A stretch of 64,000 nt of DNA from assembly GCF_963855985.1 (NCBI RefSeq), contig NC_087112.1, positions 9,054,501 through 9,118,500 of the forward strand, written 5' to 3'. Below the pieces are notes generated by a model, which saw nothing but the letters and a program-made list of their open reading frames with translations, was not told where the DNA came from and made no database searches. Positions 21,401 to 31,800 of this stretch are shown piece after piece. Source of the DNA: Ostrinia nubilalis (taxonomy: Eukaryota; Arthropoda; Insecta; Lepidoptera; Crambidae). The position numbers and the translations under genes are program-made. Numbering within the stretch: the first letter of the stretch is position 1; each line of letters begins with the position of its first letter.

Positions 21401-24400
21401 TCGCTGTCCTCTTCGTACTCCGAGCTGTAGTCGTCTTCCTCCTCCGTGGTGTCGCCGGTGTGGTTATTATGACTAGGGGAATGTGTTACTATGTCTAGAG
21501 GGATGTGTTACTACGTCTAAGGGGTGTGTGTTACTATATCTAGGGGAGATGTGTTACTATGTCTATAGGGAAAGTGTTACTATATCTAGGGGAGAAATAT
21601 GGCGATGCCTCACCTGTTTCAACGCTTCGTCCCTCTCGCGAGCTTTGTCCAGGAGGATGTTGTATCACTGTTTAGGGTGTATATTATTCCTAGATGGCGA
21701 AGCCCTATCATCAGTTTAAGCGCTTCGTCTTTACTTCTACGGGGGATGATAAGCCTCAATTGTCACCTGTTTCAAGGCTTCGTCCCTCTCGCGAGCCTCG
21801 TAATACGCGCGGCGGCGCTCCTCCTCGCTGTCCTCTTCGTACTCCGAGCTGTAGTCGTCTTCCTCCTCCGTGGTGTCGCCGGTGTGGTTATTATGACTAG
21901 GGGAATGTGTTGCTATGTCTAGAGGGATGTGTTACTACGTCTAAGGGGTGTGTGTTACTATGTTCAGGAGGCATGTGGTTCTATGCCTATGGGGAATCTG
22001 TTACTATGTCTAGCGGAAGAATGTAAGCCTTAATTGTTACCTTTTTTTTTCGTCAGGAAAATACATTGATTTGTATACCCACCAGCCGCGGGGGCAGTTA
22101 GTGGGTTATGTGGGGTTCTCCCTGCCAGAAGGGCAGAGCCTATCCACTAAAAACATGACGTTGCCCTCGGTAGCCATATGAGTCGGGAACGCGGGACATC
22201 ACTATCGGCGTTTTGCCTCAAGCATTCGTCCGCGTTCCCTGCTCGGCATTTGACTCGCTTAGTGCGCACCCCTAAGCCAAGGAAGGCGTTATTACGCCTT
22301 CAACCTCCTGCGAACGGCACGCAGGACACGTGCTGCGCCGAGCCTTAATTGTTACCTGTTTCAACGCTTCGTCCCTCTCGCGAGCCTCGTAATACGCGCG
22401 GCGGCGCTCCTCCTCGCTGTCCTCTTCGTACTCCGAGCTGTAGTCGTCTTCCTCCTCCGTGGTGTCGCCGATGTGGTTATTATGACTAGGAGAATGTGTT
22501 ACTATGTCTAGAGGGATGTGTTACTACGTCTAAGGGGTGTGTGTTACTATGTTCAGGCGGCATGTGGTTCTATGCCTATGGGGAACCTGTTACTATGTCT
22601 AGCGAAAGAATGTAAGCCCTATTGTCACCTGTTTCAACGCTTCGTCCCTCTCGCGAGCCTCGTAGTACGCGCGGCGGCGCTCCTCCTCGCTGTCCTCTTC
22701 GTACTCCGAGCTGTAGTCGTCTTCCTCCTCCGTGGTGTCGCCGGTGTGGTTATTATGACTAGGGGAATGTGTTACTACGTCTAGAGGGATGTGTTACTAC
22801 GTCTAAGGGGTGTGTGTTAGTATGTTCAAGAGGCATGAATGAGGTTATGAATTTCGAACTCCTCCTATTCTTTTGATTAATTTCGTTGCGGGTCCAACGA
22901 CAGTTTAACTTTTCCCCGGGACAAACTTGACCTTCATTGGTTGGGTTTTTGTGGCGGTCAAGCTGTAGATCCTGGCTACACAGGAGTTGCAGTGGGAATA
23001 GTCCCGTATGTTCAAAAGGCATGTGGTTCTATGCCGATGGGGAATCTGTTACTATGTCTAGCGGAAGAATGTAAGCCTCAATTGTTACCTGTTTCAACGC
23101 TTCGTCCCTCTCGCGAGCCTCGTAATACGCGCGGCGGCGCTCCTCCTCGCTGTCCTCTTCGTACTCCGAGCTGTAGTCGTCTTCCTCCTCCGTAGTGTCG
23201 CCGGTGTGGTTATTATGACTAGGGGGATGTGTTACTATGTCTAGAGGGATGTGTTACTATGTCTAGAGGGATGTGTTACTATGTCTAGGGGGATGTGTTA
23301 CTATGTCTAGGGGGATGTGTTTCTATGTCTAGGGGGGTGTGTTACTATGTCTAGGAGGATGTTGTGTTACTTTGTCTAGGGGGATGTTGTATTATTATGT
23401 CTAAAGCCTGGTCCGTGAGCACGTAGAATCCCGTCCAATGACCCTAAGCTACCCATCCGTATCGCTCGCGCGTAATTATGTTGCTGTCGCGCTCGCACAC
23501 TCACTGCGGGCGCCCGTCGCACAGTCGCGACAGCAACATAATTACGTGCGAGCGACAAGGATGGGCAGCTTGGGGTCATTGGACAGGATTCTACCTGCTC
23601 ACGGACCAGGCTTTAGTCTATGTACCTGTTTCAACGCTTCGTCCCTCTCGCGAGCCTCGTAATACGCGCGGCGGCGCTCCTCCTCGCTGTCCTCTTCGTA
23701 CTCCGAGCTGTAGTCGTCTTCCTCCTCCGTGGTGTCGCCGGTGTGGTTATTATGACTAGGGGATGTGTTACTATGGCTAAGGAGGACATGTTACTTTGTC
23801 CAGGAGGATGTATCACTGTTTAGGGTGTATATTTGGCGAAGTCCAATTATCAGTTTGAGCGCTTCATCTTTACTTCTAAGGGGGATGATAAGCCTTAATT
23901 GTTACCTGTTTCAAGGCTTCGTCCCTCTCGCGAGCCTCGTAATACGCGCGGCGGCGCTCCTCCTCGCTGTCCTCTTCGTACTCCGAGCTGTAGTCGTCTT
24001 CCTCCTCCGTGGTGTCGCCGGTGTGGTAATTGTTCAGGAGGATGTTGAGTTACATTTCTAGGGGAATGTGTTGCTAGGTCCAGAGGGAATGTGTTACTAT
24101 ATCTAGGGGAGATGTGTTACTATGTCTAGCGGAAGAATGTAAGCCTCAATTGTGACCTGTTTCAACGCTTCGTCCCTCTCGCGAGCCTCGTAATACGCGC
24201 GGCGGCGCTCCTCCTCGCTGTCCTCTTCGTACTCCGAGCTGTAGTCGTCTTCCTCCTCCGTGGTCTCGCCGGTGTGGTTATTATGACTAGGGGGATGTGT
24301 TACTATGTCTAGAGGGATGTGTTACTACGTCTAAGGGGTGTGTGTTACTATGTTCAAGAGGCATGAATGAGGCTATGAATTTCGAACTCCTATTCTTTTG

Positions 24401-25804
24401 ATTAATTTCGTTGCGGGTCCAATGACAGTTTAACTTTCCCCCGGGACAAACTTGACCTTAATTGGTTGGGTTTTTGTGGCAGTCAAGCTGTAGATCCTGG
24501 CTACATAGGAGTTGCAGTGGGAACAGTCCCGTATGTTCAAGAGGCATGTGGTTCTATGCCTATGGGGAACCTGTTACTATGTCTAGCGGAAGAATGTAAG
24601 CCTCAATTGTCACCTGTTTCAAGGCTTCGTCCCTCTCGCGAGCCTCGTAATACGCGCGGCGGCGCTCCTCCTCGCTGTCCTCTTCGTACTCCGAGCTGTA
24701 GTCGTCTTCCTCCTCCGTGGTGTCGCCGGTGTGGTTATTATCACTAGGGGGATGTGTTACTATGGCTAAGGAGGACATGTTACTTTGTCCAGAGGGGATT
24801 TGTTACTATATCAAGGGGAGATGTGTTACTATATCTAGGGGTGATGTGTTACTATATCTAGGGGAGATGTGTTACTATATCTAGGGGAGATGTGTTTCTA
24901 TATCTAGGGGAGATGTGTTTCTATGTCTAGGGGGGTGTGTTACTATATCTAGGGGAGATGTGTTACTATGTCTAGGGGGATGTGTTTCTATGTCTAGGGG
25001 TGTTGTATTCCTGTCTATGTACCTGTTTCAACGCTTCGTCCCTCTCGCGAGCCTCGTAATACGCGCGGCGGCGCTCCTCCTCGCTGTCCTCTTCGTACTC
25101 CGAGCTGTAGTCGTCTTCCTCCTCCGAGGTGTCGCCGGTGTGGTTGTTCTCCCCCGCGGGCGGCGGCGTGAAGCATTTGAGGGGCTTGGGGCCTGGGGAA
25201 TTATCAGAAGATTGATAAGAAGCTATGAAACTGGTTTTTTCTGTGATTTTTAGTTATCTTTTTTCGACCATGCCTTTCTTTTTTTGTTTCTGCTTTTTTG
25301 TTTTTACTATTTTTATTTTCTTTATTCTTTTAAATTGAATTTTGTCATTTTTGCTTTATTTTTGTAACCAAATTTCTTTATTATAGTTTTGCCTTTTTAG
25401 CTTTTGCAACTTTCAACTCTATCTATCGAACCGAACTGCCTTGTTTGTCGTGTAGTTTCCACAGATGAACTGCTGGTCGAAACAACAGAGCACCAATTGT
25501 CTTAAGCCTATGCGCAGACCATTGATTTTTCGTCGGCCGATAGTTTGAAAATGAAAATGAAAATGAAAAATGTTTTGAAAAATGAAAAATGTTTATTTCG
25601 TTAACAACAACAATTAATGGAATTTGAGGTGGACTCTTTCTTGTAAGTGCAATGGCACCTGTGCCAGAAGGAGTCGCTCTCCCTTAACAAATTAACAGTA
25701 ACTTTTTTTTTTTTTATCATAACCAAAAAGTAACAAAATCACCACATATTTAGGTTGCGTTTGGTGTGTGTGTGTGTGCTTGCGTGTGTGTGTATGTGTG
25801 TGCT

Positions 25805-25851
<47 letters not shown>

Positions 25852-28800
25852 ACGTGTATTGTATCAAGTAGAGTATTTCAGCAATTTTTCAGTTTCATCA
25901 TAGTCTAAGGTTTTTAGCCAGTTAATAAGTTTAATTTTGCATTCCCGATAGGTCAATGGGTATATTTCTATTATTTTATTTATATCATTATATAAGTGAG
26001 AGGATAGGCTCTGGAATTGATTTTGGGCAAAGGTTGTGTGAGTGACTTGCGTTTCAATTATCTTATGTTTTCTTCTTTTTTGTGTTATAATAGGATTGTA
26101 GGCCAATGACTTATGTCTTTTTAATATAGCATGTAAGATGTAAAGTTTCCTAATTGTGAGTAAGTCCACTAAGTCATAAAGTAGCGTAGTTGAAAATTTT
26201 TTCTGCTTGAAAAACATAACTTTTAATAAAGCTCTCTGTGCTCTTTCGACATCTATGAATTTAGTTTTTGGCGCTCCACCCCATACTGTTATGCAGTAAA
26301 TTATGATAGACTGGACTAAGGAAATGTAAACCTGATTTAGAAGTCGCTTGGTTGCTAGTTTAGTCGGGCAGTTGATCAGTATGGGCATGTATGGAAGTGC
26401 GCACAGTACGCCGATTTGATTTGGACGATTTTTCATACAATTTAAAATCGGGCACAACTGTCGCGCTCGCACACTCACTGCGGGCGCCCGTCGCACAGTC
26501 GCGACAGCAATATAATTACGCGCGAGCGATAAGGATGGGTAGCTTGGGGTCATTGGACGAAATCCTACGTGCTCGGCGACCGGACTTTATTTATTCTTAC
26601 CTTGTTCCTCGGCGCGGCCCTTGTCCTGCTCCAGCTGCCGGAACACGGAGATCATGCGGGACGCGGTATGGCGGTCGGCGGCCAGGCGAGCGTCGGCCAC
26701 GCCTTCGCCGCTGCGGACCACGCTCGGCTCGTGGTACACCTCGGGAGAAGGCGACTTGGCGCGCTGGGGAGAGATAAATACATGTAAGTGACAGATAAAT
26801 AAACTAGGCTAGGTTCGGATAAAATTATGTTAAAGACACATCACCGAAGTTTCAAACCATGTTCATAAAAGCTAATCTGCTCTTTTAAGGGAGAGGGAAA
26901 GGAATATGCTTGTCTTAGCTTGATGTGATGTGGTCTCTTTTCCAGAAGCGTACGTTTTTTACTGAGTTAGGTGGACGATTCCAGTAAACCTCGGAGCCCG
27001 TATCCAGCAGACGATATCTAAGAGGGAGGAGGAATATGCATAAAGCCCGGTCTCTGAGCATGTAGAATTTTGTCCAATGACCCCAAGCTACCCATCCTTA
27101 TCGCTCGCGCGTAATTATATTGCTGTCGCGACTGTGCGACGGGCGCCCGCAGTGAGTGTGCGAGCGCAATTGACCCGCAGTGAGTGTGTCATTGGACAAA
27201 ATTCTACGTGCTCGGCGACCAGACTATATCTTCTCTAGCTTCTCTAAGCTAGTATGCATATCTAAAGCTCGATGTGCCCGTGATAACTGCGTACGCCTTT
27301 GTCAGCAGTAGACATCTTTCAGCTGAGGTGTTAGAGGAAGATACCATGATGATGGTAGTGGCAAGATGGTGTGAGCCGTTGTCCAGTCTTTGTCTGCCTA
27401 AAGAATGTCCTGTAAAGCTTGACATGCCCTACCTGCGTCTGGCGCGGCGGCGTCATGCGGACCTGCTTGCGCGCCAGCTCGGGCTTGTAGGTCTCGAAGA
27501 AGCGGAACCGGTCGGAGATGTCGGCCGTCTCCACGCGCACCTCCTCGGCCGACGAGCCGGAGCGGACCACGTCTTTGGGCGGACGGCTGGAGGATTGTGC
27601 TGGGAGCGCGTCCAGCTGTGGCCGTCTTCTAAGGGACACTTAGGTCTCTAAGTGACCCCAAGGTCCCTAAGTGACCCCAAGGCCCCTAAGTGACCCCAAG
27701 GTGCCTAAGTGACCCCAAGGTCCCTGAGTGACCCCAAGGTCCCCAAGTGACCCCAAGGTGTCTAAGTGACCCCAAGGTCCCTGAGTGACCCCAAGGTCCC
27801 CAAGTGACCCCAAGGTGTCTAAGTGACCCCAAGGTGTCTAAGTGACCCCAACGTGTCTAAGCGACCCCAACGTGTCTAAGCGACCCCAACGTGTCTCAAG
27901 CGACCCCAAGGTGTCTAAGCGACCCCAAGGTCCCTAAGTGACCCCAAGGTCTCTACGTGACCCCAAGGTCTCTAAGTGACCCCAAGGTCCCTAAGTGACC
28001 CCAAGGTCCCTAAGTGACCCCAAGGTCTCTAAGTGACCCCAAGGTCTCTAAGTGACCCCAAGGAATCTAAGTGACCCCAAGGTCCCTAAGTGACCCCAAG
28101 GTCCCCAAGTGACCGCAAGGTCCCCGAGTGACCCCAAGGTCCCCGAGTGACCCCAAGGTTCCTAAGCGACCCCAAGGGCACTAAGTGACCCCAAGGTCCC
28201 GAAGTGACCCCAAGGTCCCGAAGTGACCCCAAGGTCCCTATGTGACCCCAAGGTCCCCAAGCGACCCCAAGGTCCCTATGTGACCCCAAGGTCCCTAAGT
28301 GACCCCAAGGTCTCTAAGTGACTCCAAGGTCCCCATGTGACCCCAATGTCCCCATGTGACCCTAAGGTCCCCAAGCGACCCCAAGGTCCCCGAGTAACCC
28401 CAAGGTCCCCAAGTGACCTAGGGTTCTTCCGCCCTACCTGCGTCTGTCTCGGCGGCGTCATGCGGAACTGCTTGCGCGCCAGCTCGGGCTTGTAGGTCTC
28501 GAAGAAGCGGAACCGGTCGGAGATGTCGGCCGTCTCCACGCGCACCTCCTCGGCCGACTCGCCCGAGCGGACCACGTCTTTGGGGATGAACGGCTGGAAA
28601 TGATTATTTATTACTATTTATTGCAATAAAATACATTGTACACTAAGGCCGTATACAGACAGAAAGCTGGAAACTTATAAGCGCTTACCGGCGCTTGACA
28701 GCGATGGTAACCCGCGCACGAAAATATATGAACGCGCGCCGATAAACACTGAACGGCGCCGACAAGTTTCAACACGCGCTGGTCAGCGCTGGACGCTGCC

Positions 28801-31800
28801 ATATAAAATGCCATTCAACTTGCTTCCTATGTGAATGAATGGTAAGCGCTTATAAGTTTCCAGCTTTCTTTCTGTATACGGCCTAAGCAATTTTTTTATA
28901 TCAGGACTTTGAGCATGCCCAAATAGATATTTCGTCAACCCAGGTCAGAGCTGGCGCCTCAGAAGGAGGAGAGCCGACCCCATATCATGGAAAAAGGGCA
29001 AGGGCAAAGAAAAACAGTATATTATTATACTTGGTTGGTTTTTATTTTGTGTATACAGAAGCTTGTGAACAGGAGATCCTGAATTAGACTCCCGAGGAGG
29101 ACAAAATGACAGTAATAGGAGGGACAACATGTAAAGTGTATTAGTAAACGCACGAGTAACTACCTAATTACCTCGTGAACCACATGAAACATTAAGTAAC
29201 CTACTTTGAATTATAAAAAAAGTGTATGGTTATAAGTCAGAAAAAATATTTATTTAAGGGGTCGGCAACCAGCTGCTCCTTTTTTTCAGGAATTGTTACT
29301 TTGGCTCTTCCATCTTTTGAAATACTTTCTTACTTTATGAAGAAATCTTTACGCCGTTTCACACAAATTGGACGAAATACAAGGTAATAATAAAGTTCAA
29401 AATGTGATTAGGTACCTACTATATGCTGGAGGTATAAAGATACTCACGATTTCTTTGCGCTTGGGCGGCTCCTGCGGCGGCGGCGACAGCGGCGCCATGT
29501 TCTTTGCGTTGGCGTCTAGCTCCAGGAAGATCGAGCGGGACTTCTTGCCGATGCCTGGAAATAAATAAAGCCTGTTATTATAGGGGATGATTAAGAAGGG
29601 CTATTAGCTGTTAAGGGACAAGGGATGATAGACGGGCTGTTGACGCCCCCTGGTGGTGAAGATAGAGCGGGATTTCTTTACAATGTCTAGAATAAGAAAG
29701 AAGGAAAAAAAATATTTTGGCAACAAAAGACATACACAAAAAAATTAAACAAAGTTGCTAAAAAAGGTAAGTAACATTTTGACAGTATAACCACAGGTGT
29801 AACTGACACGGATTTTCAGTGAGTGCCTTATAAGGGGTTTACAACAAAAAGAATAAAAAAAGAATGATACCGAAGTTTATTGCAGGATAATGAAGAGGCT
29901 CTATTGGCGCCTCCTGATGGTCAGTAACATTCACCGCTGTCGGATAAGATGTAGATGGTCCTGAGGTACTGGCATGGTCCCGTCTGTCCCCCTTTGAGGG
30001 GGGAACGTTACCATGGTGCCGGCTACTAAGTGGCAGTGGGAACACCCCAGGTTTTTATTTATTTATTTATACTTCAATGCCAAAATATTAACATTAGGCG
30101 AACTTAATGCCATAAAGCATTCTCATCCAGTTTACCTTCAGGTTATGCAGAAAAATTAGTTTGGCGGTATAACAAAAAAAAAAATTAATAATATTTTAGT
30201 AGGTTTGAGTCTTAGGTGTATGGACAAGACATTCTCCTGAGAAAAAATGGGGGGTATTGACAAAGTTTATTGGTCAATGTACTTTTATAATGTGGTAAAC
30301 GTCAGCTTAACATAGCGGGGTGAATGTTAGATAGAGTCGTGGGGTAAACGTTACATTAAAAGTCGCGCAGTAAACATCAGAGTAGCGTCGCGGGGTTAAC
30401 GTCAGATTAGCGTTGCAAGGTAAAACGGTAAACGTTGGTCAAGGGTCGCGGGGTAAACCAAGGGTAAACGGCATTTCAACGGGTCACGGGCAAAACGTCA
30501 AAATAGCGTCGCAGGGTAAACGTCAGAGAGAGTAAAAGTACGAGTGAGTTTGAGTGTTAGCGTGTGTATAGTGTTATTGTGCATTTTTTCAAGAGGTGTG
30601 TGTATTGTGCATAGTTTCCAAGAGTGTGTACCTTCGTTGAAGAGCGAGCGGTCTTCAATATCTCTATTCCTGGATGGCTCCACTGGCTCATTCAACACGC
30701 GTCCAGTCTCGAAGCGTTCTTTGATGGAGCGCGCCTTTTCTGTGTGTATATTGTTGTATGTGTATATGTGTAGTATACATATCAATAAGTGAGAGTAAGT
30801 GTCACCTGTATTCACAAATAATGCTTGTTTAAGTGAAACAGCAACGCTATGCGAAGTCGAACGCACAGTTTTGAATAGTGCTCTGTGATTAGTTCGTGTG
30901 TGTCAATCCGCCACTCAAGTATCGTCTATGAATAGGTTTTTGGGACCCTGTGCGTCCTCGCGCACTGTGCGACCTCATATGATGTTTGTGAATACGGTTG
31001 TGTGTATTATTGTTGGTAAATGAGTACCTACGAGTTTATAGAAAAAGTGACTAAGTTCGTATATGTGTAGAAGTACAAATATCTATGGTGAATGTAAGGT
31101 AACATTTTATTAAGTGTGTGTTGTATGTTGGTGAATTTTCATTCATTCGTTCCTTGCAACAAACGACGTCCACTACTGGACAAAGAACTCCCCCAAGGAT
31201 TTCAACAAAGACCGGTCCTGCGCCTCTCGCATCCAGGCACTTCCCGCGACCTTCACCAGATCGTCGGTCCACCTAGTGGGAGGCCTGCCCACGCTACGTC
31301 TTCCGGCTTGTGGTCGCCACTCAAGAACTTTCCTGTCCCAGCGGCCATCAGCTCTACGAGCTATGGCTACAGCTACGAGCAATAAGAGTCAATATGCTAC
31401 CTTCGGTAAAGAGCGAGCGGTCGTCGATCTCCCTGTTCCTTGGAGGCTGGTTCTTATCTTTGGACACGTGATTGCAAATGTGTGCCGTAGTGTCATAGCA
31501 ATAAGTGCCAATGTCCAGTACCTTCATTGTAGAGCGAGTATTCGAGTATATATTGCGAATGTAGGTCGTAATACCATAGCAATAAGAGTCAATATCCTAC
31601 CTTCGTTGAAGAGCGAGCGGTCGTCGATCTCTCTGTTCTTTGGAGGCTGGTTTCATCATTGAACACGTGGATTGCAAATGTGTGCCTTAGTGTCATAGCA
31701 ATAAGTGCCAATGTCCAGCCAGTACCTTCGTTTTAGAGCGAGTATTCGGTCTTCATCTTCTTGTCGTGTCGACAACAATCGAGTATTCGGTATATTGCGA

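Larger units (their letters stand above)
20585..25020 (-). repeat. Compound array: exon 14 copies plus 20-22-bp minisatellite
   Basis: Ten ~130-bp copies of the exon 14 end at about 21000, 21341, 21765, 22354, 22627, 23087, 23623, 23904, 24155 and 24612, plus a 34-bp stub at 21611. Each begins at the parent donor (acctgtttcaa on the plus strand) and nearly all stop at the same internal exon point (gtgtggttattatgactagg). Between them run units of gggatgtgttactatgtcta and variants. The copies share a T-for-S codon change against the parent, so they arose from one another. None carries the parent acceptor. Confidence 0.95.
25502..26459. mobile_element. Family B MITE split by a LINE insertion
   Basis: The first part (25502-25546, cattgatttttcgtcggccg) and the second (26356-26459, agtcgggcagttgatcagta) together match the intact element at 50771-50943, up to gggcacaact, where a family A MITE takes over. 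The middle is the LINE below. Confidence 0.85.

Noticed and set aside
21310..25253. Repeated plus-strand open frames rich in L, A and V (for example LASLVIRAAALLLAVLFVLR)
   Set aside because: They are the antisense of the GC-rich exon 14 copies. The minus strand has the splice sites, phases and family-consistent protein.
25864..26553. 229-codon minus-strand frame starting [13 protein letters not shown]
   Set aside because: It is a chimera: the start comes from the family A palindrome, the middle from MITE B and the rest from a truncated LINE. It is not a gene.
20585..28432. Regular 19-22-bp tandem repeats that superficially suggest a CRISPR array
   Set aside because: The repeats are head-to-tail without unique spacers, and the DNA is eukaryotic with introns.
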